Source: Methylococcales bacterium
GTDB taxonomy: Bacteria; Pseudomonadota; Gammaproteobacteria; Methylococcales; Methylomonadaceae
DNA: 64,000 nt
NCBI GenBank assembly: GCA_030753675.1
Contig: JASMBU010000002.1
Location: forward strand, 120,436-184,435
Direction: 5' to 3'
Under the pieces are notes generated by a model. The model had not been told where the DNA came from, made no database searches, and saw only the letters and a list, made by a program, of their open reading frames with translations. Both the position numbers and the translations under genes were made by a program. Shown piece after piece: positions 41,335 to 50,728 of this stretch. Positions within the stretch are counted from its first letter, which is position 1. Each line of letters begins with the position of its first letter.

Positions 41335-41930
41335 GTGGGTTCGAGGTCAGGGTGAAATATGTTCACACTAAAATGTTCTAGAATAGATATTAATTTAATT
41401 AGTGGTAGACCGATTAATGCATTAGGGTCTTTTGTTTCTATCCGTTTAAATAATGCAATTCCTCTTTTTTCCATTTGAAAACTACCTGCACAATGGATAG
41501 AAGTTTCAATTTTGACATATTGTTCAATTTGTTTATTTGTTAAAGCCTTAAATTGCACCGTCGTCAAATCAAGTTCGGCACGTTGTTTACCTGAGGTGGT
41601 ATTGAGCACACTGACGCTGGTATAGAATTTAACTTCCTGATTAGCGCATAACTTGAGTTGGGCTATGTTGTTTATCATTGACCCAGACTTAGTTAATTGC
41701 TGGTTGTTGAGCATAGCCACTTGATCAGAGCTAAAGCAAAATCGTTGTCAAGCCATTACCCTAATCACCTCATCATTGGCTTGAGCCAGTGCTATAGCAA
41801 GTCCAGAGGGTGTCTTATTTCGGTAATGTAGTTCGTCTAAGGTGGGTGCGGCAATGTTAAAGGGGAGCTTAATGGTCTCAAGTAATGCTTTTCTAGCATT
41901 GGACGTAGAGGCTAAAATAATTTTATGCAT
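41331..41930 (-). pseudogene. yceF: Maf-family nucleotide pyrophosphatase YceF, disrupted by an in-frame TGA
   Basis: YceF hydrolyses modified nucleotides such as 7-methyl-GTP. The frame from ATG 41930 (MHKIILASTSNARKALLE) stops at TGA 41748-41750 and continues in the same frame as SSDQVAMLNNQQLTKSGS through CAGSFQMEKRGIALF and LIGLPLIKLISIL. One nonsense codon thus splits it. Conserved residues have also drifted: the S-x-R-R motif reads NARK, GSDQ reads SSDQ, and the LxKPG motif reads LTKSG. This suggests real decay rather than a sequencing error. It is divergent from yceD as in E. coli, and its stop overlaps the stop of the broken HD-GYP gene. Confidence 0.85.
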
Positions 41931-41994
41931 CGGGTTCTCCAACAAATTGATTGATAAAGGAATTGACGATTTGAGTCAATAAATATATCATTGT

Positions 41995-42516
41995 ATGGTT
42001 ATGTTAGATCGAATACCTGAATATGTAAATCCTTTGTCGTTAGCGGATAAGCGGCGTGAATTTAAAGGGGAATTTAGTCTCTTATCGATGCAACGATTGT
42101 CAGGATTGCTTGCTAATTGTGAAGGGAGGGTGCATTTTCACCTGTTTTTTTCAAAACAAGGAAAGTTAGCGACTATAACCGGTGAAATTGAAGCTGAAGT
42201 CTATCTTGAGTGTCAAAATTGTCTGGAACCTATGTTGCATGACGTTCGGAAAACCGTTCAATTAGGAATAATTAATTCGATAGAAGAGATGGATAAGTTG
42301 GGGGATCATCTTGAGCCATTCGTACAGAGTGAAGATAAGATAGCATTTAGAGAAATTGTTGAAGATGAAATTATTTTGTCAATACCAGATGTCCCGAAAC
42401 ACACTGAGTTGTGTTTAGAGCAGATTCTTGGAAAGACGGAAAACGAACTGGAAAAGGGTGTTCAAAAGGAATCTCCTTTTTCGATATTGAAAGATTTAAA
42501 AAAAACCGGAGTATAG
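41995..42516 (+). CDS. yceD: Large rRNA accumulation protein YceD (DUF177)
   Basis: DUF177 protein linked to 23S rRNA accumulation and usually encoded upstream of rpmF. The 173-residue product has the conserved [12 protein letters not shown] segment with paired cysteines, the acidic [15 protein letters not shown] and the C-terminal [11 protein letters not shown]. Start could be ATG 41995 or 42001; no ribosome binding site decides it. The stop is two bases before the rpmF ATG, so the two are certainly co-transcribed. Confidence 0.93.
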   Translation: MVMLDRIPEYVNPLSLADKRREFKGEFSLLSMQRLSGLLANCEGRVHFHLFFSKQGKLATITGEIEAEVYLECQNCLEPMLHDVRKTVQLGIINSIEEMDKLGDHLEPFVQSEDKIAFREIVEDEIILSIPDVPKHTELCLEQILGKTENELEKGVQKESPFSILKDLKKTGV

Positions 42517-42518
42517 AG

Positions 42519-42701
42519 ATGGCTGTTCAAAAAAGTCGTAAAACCCGTGCTAAACGAGGAGATCGTAGAGCACATGATAGTTTGACCGCAAAAACATTAA
42601 CGCAGGATCCTATGAGTGGTGAAATGCATTTGCGTCATCATGTAAGTCCTGATGGCTATTACAAAGGTCGTCAAATCGTTTCGACTACGGAAGAAGATTA
42701 A
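42519..42701 (+). CDS. rpmF: 50S ribosomal protein L32
   Basis: The 60-residue product [20 protein letters not shown] is the L32 N-terminus, followed by [17 protein letters not shown]. This is the zinc-free type, without the CxxC pairs of other L32 variants. An in-frame start upstream (42411) lies within yceD and is not used. It is followed by a strong terminator before plsX, so part of the transcripts should end here. Confidence 0.97.
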   Translation: MAVQKSRKTRAKRGDRRAHDSLTAKTLTQDPMSGEMHLRHHVSPDGYYKGRQIVSTTEED

Positions 42702-42718
42702 TCGTCCTTATATTTTAC

Positions 42719-42757
42719 AGCCATTGAGCCCGTTAGATTGGGGTCAGTGGTTTTTTT
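42719..42757 (+). terminator. Rho-independent terminator after rpmF
   Basis: AGCCATTGAGCCC (42719-42731) pairs with GGGGTCAGTGGTT (42740-42752), 12 of 13 positions paired including two G-U, followed by a T7 run. It separates the ribosomal protein gene from plsX-fab. Confidence 0.75.
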
Positions 42758-42822
42758 GTATTTGAAGATTAGAAAATGAAGTGGGTGATTATTCTGATTA
42801 TGAGTGAGTTCCGGAGTTATTT

Positions 42823-43854
42823 GTGAGCACGAGTTCAATAATTGCGATTGATGCTATGGGAGGGGATTTTGGGCCTGAAGTTACCATTCCTGCATCCTTA
42901 GAGTGTCTTAAAGATAATGCGAATTTAAGCTTGATTTTTGTAGGTGATGAAAAGCTGATTAGTGCGCATTTAAAAGCACAAGGGCAGCAGAATTCCGAGC
43001 GGGTTAACATACAACATGCAACCCAAAAAGTTGAAATGGATGATTCCCCTGCAAAAGTGCTTAGGACCAAGAAGGATTCCTCAATGCGTGTTGCTATTAA
43101 TTTAGTTCGTGATGGTGAGGCAGATGCTTGTGTCAGTGCTGGGAATACAGGCGCATTAATGGCGACGGCCCGGTTTGTTTTGAAGATGATTCCAGGTATT
43201 GATCGACCGGCTATTATTTCTACCTTACCGTCCGTATTTGGACATACCCATGTGCTTGATTTGGGTGCTAATGTTGATAGTGGTGCGGAACACTTATTTC
43301 AGTTCGGTGTTATGGGGTCAGAGCTAGTAAAAGCCCTAGATGGTATTGATAATCCAACGGTTGGTCTTCTGAATATTGGTGAAGAGGAGATGAAAGGTAA
43401 TGAGCAAGTTAAAATGGCCGCTCAATTGTTTGAAACATCACATTTAAATTATATTGGTTTTGTTGAAGGTACGGCTTTAAATGCGGGTTCAGCAAAGGTT
43501 GATTTGATTGTTACCGATGGATTTGTGGGTAATGTTGCACTTAAATCAATTGAGGGCGCAGCCAAAATGATCGGTGTTGCACTCAAAGAAGCTTTAAATA
43601 AGAATTTGTTAACTAAATTAGTTGCTTTAGTGGTGATGCCTGTTTTAGCGAATTTCAAGAAAAGAATTGATCCACGCTTATATAATGGCGCAACATTTTT
43701 AGGGCTTCGTGGTACTGTGGTTAAGAGTCATGGCGGAGCAGATATTGTTGCATTTGCTAATGCAGTGAAAATTGCTGAAGTTGAAATAACGCACAATGTA
43801 ACAAAAAAAATAAGCGAACGCGTCCAACTTGTTTTATCTGAGAGGGAAAGCTAA
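42823..43854 (+). CDS. plsX: Phosphate acyltransferase PlsX
   Basis: Converts acyl-ACP to acyl-phosphate for phospholipid synthesis; peripheral membrane enzyme. The 343-residue protein begins with GTG at 42823 ([20 protein letters not shown]), with CCGGAG 7 bases upstream. It contains [30 protein letters not shown], and [14 protein letters not shown] ([13 protein letters not shown]) motifs. Its stop overlaps the fabH start (TAATG). First gene of the plsX-fabHDG block. Confidence 0.97.
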   Translation: MSTSSIIAIDAMGGDFGPEVTIPASLECLKDNANLSLIFVGDEKLISAHLKAQGQQNSERVNIQHATQKVEMDDSPAKVLRTKKDSSMRVAINLVRDGEADACVSAGNTGALMATARFVLKMIPGIDRPAIISTLPSVFGHTHVLDLGANVDSGAEHLFQFGVMGSELVKALDGIDNPTVGLLNIGEEEMKGNEQVKMAAQLFETSHLNYIGFVEGTALNAGSAKVDLIVTDGFVGNVALKSIEGAAKMIGVALKEALNKNLLTKLVALVVMPVLANFKKRIDPRLYNGATFLGLRGTVVKSHGGADIVAFANAVKIAEVEITHNVTKKISERVQLVLSERES

Positions 43855-44816
43855 TGGCTGTGTATTCACGTATCGCCGGCACTGGTGGTTATTTGCCGGA
43901 TGAAATTCGTACTAATGATGATATTTCTAAAATCGTTGATACTTCAGATAGTTGGATTTACGAACGTACAGGGATTAAAAGTCGACATATAGCAGCACCC
44001 GATGAAACTGCTTCAAGTATGGGTGAAGTTGTTGCCCGTCAAGCGCTTGAAATGGCGGGAATGGCTGCTGAAGAAATTGATTTAATTGTCCTCGCGACCA
44101 GTACACCCGACCGGGTTTTCCCTAGTGCAGCATGTTTGTTACAGCAACGACTCGGCATTCGTCATTGTGCCGCTTTTGATGTGTCAGCGGCGTGCTCTGG
44201 TTTTATCTACGCATTAAGTATCGCGGATCAATATATTAAGTCGGGAGCAGCCAAGAAAGTATTAGTGGTGGGTTCTGAGCTTAATACCCGTGTCGTGGAT
44301 TGGACTGACAGAGGAACCTGTATTCTATTTGGTGACGGTGCCGGAGGTGTTATTCTTGAGGCTTCGGAAGATCCGGGTATTTTATCGACACATATACATT
44401 CTGATGGGAAATATCAGGATTTGCTCTATTTGCCAAATCCCCAAGCGGATATTGAATCGGATCAAGAGGGGCATATTGTTATGAAAGGTAACGAGGTTTT
44501 TCGTACTGCAGTGAATACCTTAGGGCGGATTGTTGACGAGACTTTGGCGGCTAACAATATGACAAAAGCAGAGATTGATTGGTTAGTTCCCCATCAGGCC
44601 AACATACGTATTATCGCAGCGACTGCCAAAAAATTAAAAATGTCGATGGATCATGTAGTTATGACGCTTGAAACGCAGGGGAATACCTCGTCGGCATCGG
44701 TTCCATTAGCGCTTAATGAGGCGGTTCGTGATGGTAGAATTCAACGCGGCCAGACGATCTTATTGGAAGCATTTGGTGGTGGTTTTACCTGGGGCTCTGC
44801 ATTAATAAAATATTAA
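43854..44816 (+). CDS. fabH: 3-oxoacyl-ACP synthase III
   Basis: Starts fatty acid synthesis by condensing acetyl-CoA with malonyl-ACP. The 320-residue protein has the catalytic Cys at 114 ([13 protein letters not shown]), the His in VPHQANIRI and the Asn in [14 protein letters not shown]. The [19 protein letters not shown] segment is a FabH signature. It overlaps plsX by one base and is followed 18 bases later by fabD. Confidence 0.98.
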   Translation: MAVYSRIAGTGGYLPDEIRTNDDISKIVDTSDSWIYERTGIKSRHIAAPDETASSMGEVVARQALEMAGMAAEEIDLIVLATSTPDRVFPSAACLLQQRLGIRHCAAFDVSAACSGFIYALSIADQYIKSGAAKKVLVVGSELNTRVVDWTDRGTCILFGDGAGGVILEASEDPGILSTHIHSDGKYQDLLYLPNPQADIESDQEGHIVMKGNEVFRTAVNTLGRIVDETLAANNMTKAEIDWLVPHQANIRIIAATAKKLKMSMDHVVMTLETQGNTSSASVPLALNEAVRDGRIQRGQTILLEAFGGGFTWGSALIKY

Positions 44817-44834
44817 TTTGAGGTGAATATTTTA

Positions 44835-45785
44835 ATGAATGATCAACAAAGTAATTTAGCATTTGTTTTTCCGGGACAAGGTTCACAATCTGTTGGAATG
44901 CTAACTAATCTAGCGGAGAATTACGCTGAAATTAAGCACGTTTTTGAACAGGCTTCAGACGTTCTTAGTCTTGATATTTGGAAATTAATTCAAGAAGGGC
45001 CTGTTGAGGCACTAAACAAAACACAAAACACACAGCCGGTCATGTTGGCAGCGGGAGTGGCTACATGGCAAGTTTGGTGTAATCAAACGAATAGTAGACC
45101 GCAGTATGTTGCAGGACATAGTCTGGGTGAATATACCGCTTTAGTGGCTGCTGAAGCCCTAACTTTTGAAGACGCCATTCTATTAGTTGCTGAGCGCGGG
45201 CGCTTAATGCAGGAAGCCGTTCCAGAAGGCATTGGTGCAATGGCAGCTATTTTAGGGTTAACGGATGAGCAGGTTGTTACGATCTGTGAAGAAACAGCTA
45301 ATGGCGAAGTTGTTTCAGCAGTAAACTTTAATTCACCGGGACAAGTTGTTATTGCAGGTCATGTTGGCGCTGTTGATCGAGCGATGGTGGCGGCAAAAGA
45401 TGCAGGCGCTAAACGAGCGCTACTGTTGCCAGTAAGTGTTCCTTCGCATTGTGCGTTGATGGAACCTGCGGCTAATCAATTGGCGGATGTACTTAATCCT
45501 ATAGCCATCAATTCGCCGAAGATGACATTAATTCATAATGTTGATGCTGCGGCACATTCAGACACTGAGATGATTAAGTCGTTACTTAAATCGCAGTTAT
45601 CTCAACCCGTTCGTTGGGTGCAGACGGTTCAACACCTACAAAATCAAGAGGTTGAACATTTTATTGAATGTGGCCCAGGTAAAGTGTTAATGAGTTTGAA
45701 TAAACGTATTGCTAAAGGTAAAAATCATTTGGCAATTCTTGATTCTTTAACCCTAGAAAATGTTTTGGAGACAATTAATGACTAA
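44835..45785 (+). CDS. fabD: Malonyl-CoA:ACP transacylase
   Basis: Loads malonate onto ACP. I start at ATG 44835 with GAGGTG at 44820-44825 as ribosome binding site, giving 316 residues; the GTG at 44823 is part of that site. FVFPGQGSQSVGM opens the protein and the Ser nucleophile is in AGHSLGEYTALVAAEAL. The C-terminal half has the His region VPSHCALM. It overlaps fabG by 8 bases. Confidence 0.97.
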   Translation: MNDQQSNLAFVFPGQGSQSVGMLTNLAENYAEIKHVFEQASDVLSLDIWKLIQEGPVEALNKTQNTQPVMLAAGVATWQVWCNQTNSRPQYVAGHSLGEYTALVAAEALTFEDAILLVAERGRLMQEAVPEGIGAMAAILGLTDEQVVTICEETANGEVVSAVNFNSPGQVVIAGHVGAVDRAMVAAKDAGAKRALLLPVSVPSHCALMEPAANQLADVLNPIAINSPKMTLIHNVDAAAHSDTEMIKSLLKSQLSQPVRWVQTVQHLQNQEVEHFIECGPGKVLMSLNKRIAKGKNHLAILDSLTLENVLETIND

Positions 45786-46515
45786 ACAAATTGCACTGAT
45801 CACCGGAGCGAGCCGCGGAATTGGTCGGGCTATTGCAGAAAAACTCGCACAAGATGGTTTTTTTGTCATTGGTACGGCGACGTCGGAAAAAGGTGCTGAA
45901 TCCATTACGGCTTATTTAGCCGAAAATAATTTATTAGGAACAGGCTGTAAATTAAATGTTTCAGATTCCGAATCTATTACTGAGCTTATTAAAATGATTA
46001 ACGTAACCTACGGTGCGCCAACGGTTTTAGTCAATAATGCAGGTATAACGCGTGATAATTTATTGATGCGGATGAAAGATGATGAGTGGGATGACATCAT
46101 TAATACTAATCTAACCTCTATTTTTAGGATGAGTAAGGCTTGTTTGAGAGGGATGATGAAAGCAAAGGTTGGGCGTGTTATTAATATTTCATCGGTTGTA
46201 GGGTCGACTGGAAATGCGGGGCAAACCAATTATTCAGCCGCGAAAGCAGGTATGGTAGGCTTTACTAAATCAATGGCGAAAGAAGTGGGGAGTCGTAATA
46301 TTACTGTTAATACTGTGGCGCCTGGTTTTATCGATACCGATATGACACGAGAATTACCTGATCAACATAAAGAAGTTTTATTAGCGTCAATTCCACTAAG
46401 CCGTTTGGGCGCACCTGAAGAAATTGCACATGCGGTCTCTTTTTTAGCTTCTGATGGAGCAGCTTATGTAACGGGAGAAACTTTACATGTGAATGGTGGC
46501 ATGTATATGCCCTAA
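45778..46515 (+). CDS. fabG: 3-oxoacyl-ACP reductase FabG
   Basis: NADPH-dependent SDR enzyme of the elongation cycle. ATG 45778 gives 245 residues beginning MTKQIALITGASRGIGRAIAE, the dinucleotide motif, with GGAG 7 bases upstream; an ATG at 45760 is not used. The catalytic set is N in VNNAG, Ser in ISSVVG and Y-x-x-x-K in YSAAKAG. The protein ends HVNGGMYMP, typical of FabG. Confidence 0.98.
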   Translation: MTKQIALITGASRGIGRAIAEKLAQDGFFVIGTATSEKGAESITAYLAENNLLGTGCKLNVSDSESITELIKMINVTYGAPTVLVNNAGITRDNLLMRMKDDEWDDIINTNLTSIFRMSKACLRGMMKAKVGRVINISSVVGSTGNAGQTNYSAAKAGMVGFTKSMAKEVGSRNITVNTVAPGFIDTDMTRELPDQHKEVLLASIPLSRLGAPEEIAHAVSFLASDGAAYVTGETLHVNGGMYMP

Positions 46516-46569
46516 GGTATTGAAATGATAATCAATTTCAATAAGGATGTTGGATTACAAATTTCTTGA

Positions 46570-46597
46570 GTGACATTTCCAGAAATTGACGTATAAT
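46570..46597 (+). promoter_or_regulatory. Candidate promoter for acpP
   Basis: GTGACA (46570-46575; 5 of 6 to consensus) and a perfect TATAAT (46592-46597) are 16 bp apart. This is the strongest promoter by eye in the fab cluster, consistent with the need for abundant acyl carrier protein. Confidence 0.6.
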
Positions 46598-46610
46598 CTA
46601 GCCGCAATTG

Positions 46611-46651
46611 CGACTATTCTTGTGGTTCGTTATGTTCCGTAGAGATAGTCG
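46611..46651 (+). other. Inverted repeat in the acpP leader
   Basis: CGACTAT (46611-46617) and ATAGTCG (46645-46651) are perfect inverted repeats flanking 27 bases. They fall in the predicted 5' untranslated region of acpP. In RNA they could close a stem before the ribosome binding site; alternatively a protein site. Confidence 0.35.
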
Positions 46652-46681
46652 AATTTTAGAGTAATTTAAGGGAAATTTAAA

Positions 46682-46912
46682 ATGAGTGAAATTGAAGCAC
46701 GTGTAAAAAAGATTGTTGCAGAGCAGTTAGGTGTTAAAGAAGATATTGCAAATAATTCTTCGTTTGTTGATGACTTAGGTGCCGATTCATTGGATACCGT
46801 AGAATTAGTTATGGCACTTGAAGAAGAATTTGAATGTGAAATTCCTGATGATGAAGCTGAGAAAATCACAAGCGTTCAGCAAGCAATAGACTACGTTAAC
46901 GCCAATAAATAA
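46682..46912 (+). CDS. acpP: Acyl carrier protein
   Basis: Carries growing acyl chains on a phosphopantetheine arm. The 76-residue acidic protein has the attachment Ser36 in [26 protein letters not shown] precedes the ATG. It has its own promoter and a hairpin terminator after it, so it can be transcribed more than the surrounding fab genes. Confidence 0.99.
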   Translation: MSEIEARVKKIVAEQLGVKEDIANNSSFVDDLGADSLDTVELVMALEEEFECEIPDDEAEKITSVQQAIDYVNANK

Positions 46913-46918
46913 GGTTTT

Positions 46919-46963
46919 AAAATAGAACAAGTGGGTTTGGTTTGAGCCCCTTTCTATTTTTTA
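46919..46963 (+). terminator. Terminator after acpP
   Basis: AAAATAGAA (46919-46927) pairs perfectly with TTCTATTTT (46952-46960), with an inner GGG/CCC stem and T-rich end. It probably allows partial read-through into fabF. Confidence 0.6.
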
Positions 46964-46994
46964 TAGCTTTTTTCAAAGAATTTTAAGGTAATAA

Positions 46995-48239
46995 ATGAGT
47001 TCTCGTCGAGTTGTTATAACTGGATTAGGTGCGGTTACGCCTTTAGCGAATACGGTTACTGAAACATGGGATGGTATCGTTAATGGTAAAAGCGGTATCA
47101 CTAATATTGATTCATTTGATATATCACCTTTTGCATCTCGTTTTGGGGGTGTGATTAGGGATTTAGATATTGGTCAATATATTCCACTAAAAGATGCCAA
47201 ACGAATGGATGGGTTTATCCATTATGGGCTGGCAGCGGGTTCTCAAGCGTTTGAAGATTCAGGTCTCATTGTGACTGCCGAAAACGCAGAACGCATTGGC
47301 GTGGCTATTGGTGCAGGTATTGGCGGTGTGACGGGTATTGAAGATTGTCATGCAACTTACGCAAAAAGTGGGCCACGGCGTATTTCACCTTTCTTTGTTC
47401 CCGGGAATATCATCAATATGATTTCTGGAAACTTATCGATTAAATATGGTCTTAAAGGCCCTAATTTTGCGATCGTTACAGCGTGTACGACTGGAACACA
47501 TAATATTGGTGATTCTGCTCGAATGATTAAATATGGCGATGCTGACGTTATGATCGCTGGCGGTGCAGAACGTTGTACAAGTTCACCGACGGCAATGGGT
47601 GGCTTTGCATCAGCCAAAGCACTTTCTCGGCGTAATGATGATCCAACGATTGCGAGTCGTCCTTGGGATGTTGACAGGGATGGTTTTGTATTAAGTGATG
47701 GCGCCGGTGTTGTGGTTCTAGAAGAACTGGAACATGCTAAAAAACGCGGTGCTAAAATTTATGCTGAACTGGTTGGCTATGGCATGAGTGCAGATGCTTA
47801 TCATATGACATCACCATCGGAAAGTGGTGAAGGGGCAGCACGTTGTATGACTAATGCTTTACGGGACGCACAGTTAAACGCTGATCAAATTGATTATATT
47901 AATGCGCATGGTACTTCGACGCCTGCAGGGGATATTGCTGAAACCCAAGCGGTTAAAAGGGCGCTAGGCGATGCGGCTTATACTACGGCAGTGAGTTCAA
48001 CCAAATCAATGATTGGACATATGCTCGGTGCTGCAGGAGGTATAGAAGCGGTATTAACGGCGTTAGCCATTCAAGATCAAGTGGCTCCGCCAACCATTAA
48101 CCTTGATAACCAAGATCCAGAGTGTGATCTTGATTATGTTCCCAATACTGCCCGAAATATGACTATTGATGTTGCTGTTTCTAATTCTTTTGGTTTTGGT
48201 GGAACCAATGGCACCCTTGTTTTTAAGCGTTTTTCATAA
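46995..48239 (+). CDS. fabF: 3-oxoacyl-ACP synthase II
   Basis: Chain-elongating condensing enzyme. The 414-residue protein has the catalytic Cys in [12 protein letters not shown], where FabF usually reads ACATGAHNIG, and the two His in [11 protein letters not shown] and [13 protein letters not shown]. The C-terminal [16 protein letters not shown] is typical. Preceded by AAGG. It continues the E. coli-type order into pabC. Confidence 0.97.
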   Translation: MSSRRVVITGLGAVTPLANTVTETWDGIVNGKSGITNIDSFDISPFASRFGGVIRDLDIGQYIPLKDAKRMDGFIHYGLAAGSQAFEDSGLIVTAENAERIGVAIGAGIGGVTGIEDCHATYAKSGPRRISPFFVPGNIINMISGNLSIKYGLKGPNFAIVTACTTGTHNIGDSARMIKYGDADVMIAGGAERCTSSPTAMGGFASAKALSRRNDDPTIASRPWDVDRDGFVLSDGAGVVVLEELEHAKKRGAKIYAELVGYGMSADAYHMTSPSESGEGAARCMTNALRDAQLNADQIDYINAHGTSTPAGDIAETQAVKRALGDAAYTTAVSSTKSMIGHMLGAAGGIEAVLTALAIQDQVAPPTINLDNQDPECDLDYVPNTARNMTIDVAVSNSFGFGGTNGTLVFKRFS

Positions 48240-48273
48240 CAATAATTTTCTGTAATGTGAGTACTTTCATACA

Positions 48274-49110
48274 GTGTTGACTGATGTACTTATTAATGGT
48301 GAAAAGAAAGATAATTTAAATATCACTGATCGTGGTATTCAATACGGCGATGGTTTATTTGAGACCATAGAAGTCTCTTCAGGAAGAGCCATTTTTATTG
48401 ATCGTCATCTCGATCGATTGCAACTTGGTTGTAAACGATTACATATTCCTTATCCAGGTAACCCCATTCTTTTGAGTGAAATTGATCTTTTGCTTGAAGG
48501 TAGGTTTAATGCTGTTCTGAAAATTCAAATAACTCGTGGAACAGGTGGCCGAGGTTATCGACAGCCAGATATTGTGACACCTACGCGAATCTTGTCTTTG
48601 CATCCGTTTCCTAAGTTTCCAGACTCGTTTGCACAAGAAGGTATAAACGTGACCTCCTGTAAGGGTCAGCTTAGTTCAAATCCAGTGCTCGCTGGTATTA
48701 AGCATACCAATCGCCTTGAGCAAGTACTCGCGCGTGCAGAATGGGTTTCGCAATCGATCCAAGAAGGACTCATGAGTGACCAGCAAGGGAATGTGATTGA
48801 AGGAACTATGAGTAATGTCTTTCTGGTTAAAGAGCAAAAAATAATAACACCGCTAGTGGATAATTGTGGTGTGGCTGGAATTATTCGTAAATTAATTTTA
48901 GATTTTTGCCCTGAACTTGGTTTTGTTGCGGAACAGCAATTAGTAACAAGAGCGTGTTTGAATCATGCCGATGAGATCTTTGTAACCAATAGTGTTATTG
49001 GTGTTTGGCCAGTTAAAAAAATAGATCATCACAGTTTTTCACTGGGCCCCGTTACTCGTCAGATTATCACTTATTTAGAGAAACTAAAAAGTCAGGAAAT
49101 TGACTCATGA
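48274..49110 (+). CDS. pabC: Aminodeoxychorismate lyase
   Basis: Fold-type IV PLP enzyme that forms p-aminobenzoate for folate. The 278-residue product has DRGIQYGDGLFETIEV and the PLP lysine in AGIKHTNRLEQVLAR, then GTMSNVFLV. The start is GTG 48274 (TTG 48277 is an alternative), based on alignment of LTDVLINGEKKDNL. Its stop overlaps mltG (ATGA). Confidence 0.94.
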   Translation: MLTDVLINGEKKDNLNITDRGIQYGDGLFETIEVSSGRAIFIDRHLDRLQLGCKRLHIPYPGNPILLSEIDLLLEGRFNAVLKIQITRGTGGRGYRQPDIVTPTRILSLHPFPKFPDSFAQEGINVTSCKGQLSSNPVLAGIKHTNRLEQVLARAEWVSQSIQEGLMSDQQGNVIEGTMSNVFLVKEQKIITPLVDNCGVAGIIRKLILDFCPELGFVAEQQLVTRACLNHADEIFVTNSVIGVWPVKKIDHHSFSLGPVTRQIITYLEKLKSQEIDS

Positions 49111-50096
49111 TCAGATCGTTTTTTTGGTTAATGGTGACTCTATTGTTAGCAGTCTTAGTCTTTGCCGCAATAAGTTTTCAAATTGCGGTGACTTCACCGA
49201 TCACTAAAGATAATGCAATTATTTTTGAGATAAAGGATAACCAATCTTTATCGCAAGTCGTTCAACAATTAGAACAAGAGAACATAGCGGTTAATAGGGA
49301 TTGGTTTAAGATAATTGCTTATTTAAATGGTCAGCAAGAGCAACTAAAATCGGGAGAGTATTTAATCACACCAGACCTGAAATTACCTGATCTCTTAGCC
49401 TTATTTGTTTCCGGTGTTTCGTATCAACATTCCATAACTTTTCCAGAAGGATGGAGTTTTAACCAAATTAAGCAGACGCTAAATCAACAAACAGCAATAA
49501 GGCAAACATTAGATACAGTAACCCTGCCAGAACTATTAAGTTTATTAAACTGCCCTTACCCCAATATTGAAGGTTTACTTTTCCCGGATACCTATTTTTT
49601 TAAAAAAGGCGATTCTGATCTCTCTATTATCAAAAGGGCTTATATTAAGATGGCTGAAGTTCTTCAACAAGAGTGGGAAAATAGAGGCGATAATTTACCG
49701 GTAAAGACAAGTTATGAAGCGTTAATTTTGGCCTCGATAATTGAAAAAGAAACGGCGATTCCATCTGAAAGGGAACTTATAGCAGGCGTATTTAGCCGTC
49801 GATTAGATAAGAATATGAAACTACAGGCTGACCCTACTGTGATTTATGGATTAGGACGTAAATATCAGGGCAATATAAGGAAACAAGACCTGCTCCAGGA
49901 TACCGCTTATAATACTTATCGACACAAAGGTTTAACGCCTACCCCGATTGCTATGCCGGGGAGAAAGGCCATATATGCGGCCTTACATCCAGCGCAAGGG
50001 GATAGCTTGTATTTTGTGGCTAATGGCCACCGCCGGCATATTTTTTCTAATTCATTAGAAAGTCATAATAAAGCCGTTAATCGTTATCAGAAATAA
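49107..50096 (+). CDS. mltG: Endolytic murein transglycosylase MltG
   Basis: Inner-membrane enzyme that cuts nascent glycan strands and ends peptidoglycan polymerisation. The 329-residue protein has an N-terminal signal anchor (FFWLMVTLLLAVLVFAAISF), a LysM-like region, and the YceG catalytic domain. The Glu lies in LASIIEKETAIPSERELIAGVFSRRL, followed by LQADPTVIYGL. It overlaps pabC by four bases and is 5 bases from tmk. Confidence 0.96.
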   Translation: MIRSFFWLMVTLLLAVLVFAAISFQIAVTSPITKDNAIIFEIKDNQSLSQVVQQLEQENIAVNRDWFKIIAYLNGQQEQLKSGEYLITPDLKLPDLLALFVSGVSYQHSITFPEGWSFNQIKQTLNQQTAIRQTLDTVTLPELLSLLNCPYPNIEGLLFPDTYFFKKGDSDLSIIKRAYIKMAEVLQQEWENRGDNLPVKTSYEALILASIIEKETAIPSERELIAGVFSRRLDKNMKLQADPTVIYGLGRKYQGNIRKQDLLQDTAYNTYRHKGLTPTPIAMPGRKAIYAALHPAQGDSLYFVANGHRRHIFSNSLESHNKAVNRYQK

Positions 50097-50101
50097 TAAT
50101 T

Positions 50102-50728
50102 ATGGAATCAGGACAGTTTATAACCTTGGAAGGTGGAGAGGGGCTTGGTAAATCAACGAACCTTCATTTCATCAAAAGTTTTTTAGAAAATCAGGGGCTT
50201 TCAGTTGTTGTCACCAGAGAACCTGGAGGCACGCCTTTGGCAGAACAAATCCGATCATTACTGTTAGAAGAAAGGGTAGAGGCTGTCGCAGATAAGACTG
50301 AATTATTACTGATGTTTTCTGCCCGCGCTCAACACCTCAAGGAGGTAGTTCACCCTGCATTGGCTCAAGGCCAGTGGGTGATTAGTGATCGTTTTACTGA
50401 TGCAACCTATGCTTATCAGGGTGGGGGGCGACAAATGGAGATAAGTTTAATTCAGCAATTGGAAACTTGGGTTCAAGGACTCTTTAGGCCTGATTTAACA
50501 TTTTTACTGGATGCCCCTATTAGTGTAAGTATGCAAAGAGTGAAAGAACGGTTGAATAATGACCGCTTTGAGCAAGAACAATTACCGTTCTTTGAGCGAG
50601 TGAGAGAAGCTTATCTTGTACAAGCGCGAAATCACCCTAATCGAATTCAAATTATTAATGCTAATCAGTCATTAGAGTCAGTACAACAAGACATGATTGC
50701 GCATTTATTACCGTTATTATCAAAATGA
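50102..50728 (+). CDS. tmk: Thymidylate kinase
   Basis: Phosphorylates dTMP to dTDP. The 208-residue protein has the P-loop EGGEGLGKSTN (family norm EGxEGAGKTT), the DR[YF/H] motif as ISDRFTDATYAYQGGGR, and TREPGGTPLAEQIR. It overlaps holB (ATGA). Confidence 0.97.
   Translation: MESGQFITLEGGEGLGKSTNLHFIKSFLENQGLSVVVTREPGGTPLAEQIRSLLLEERVEAVADKTELLLMFSARAQHLKEVVHPALAQGQWVISDRFTDATYAYQGGGRQMEISLIQQLETWVQGLFRPDLTFLLDAPISVSMQRVKERLNNDRFEQEQLPFFERVREAYLVQARNHPNRIQIINANQSLESVQQDMIAHLLPLLSK

Noticed and set aside
41748..41750. The TGA in yceF as a selenocysteine or recoded codon
   Set aside because: Maf proteins have no Sec at this position, no SECIS-like hairpin was seen downstream, and other conserved residues are also lost.
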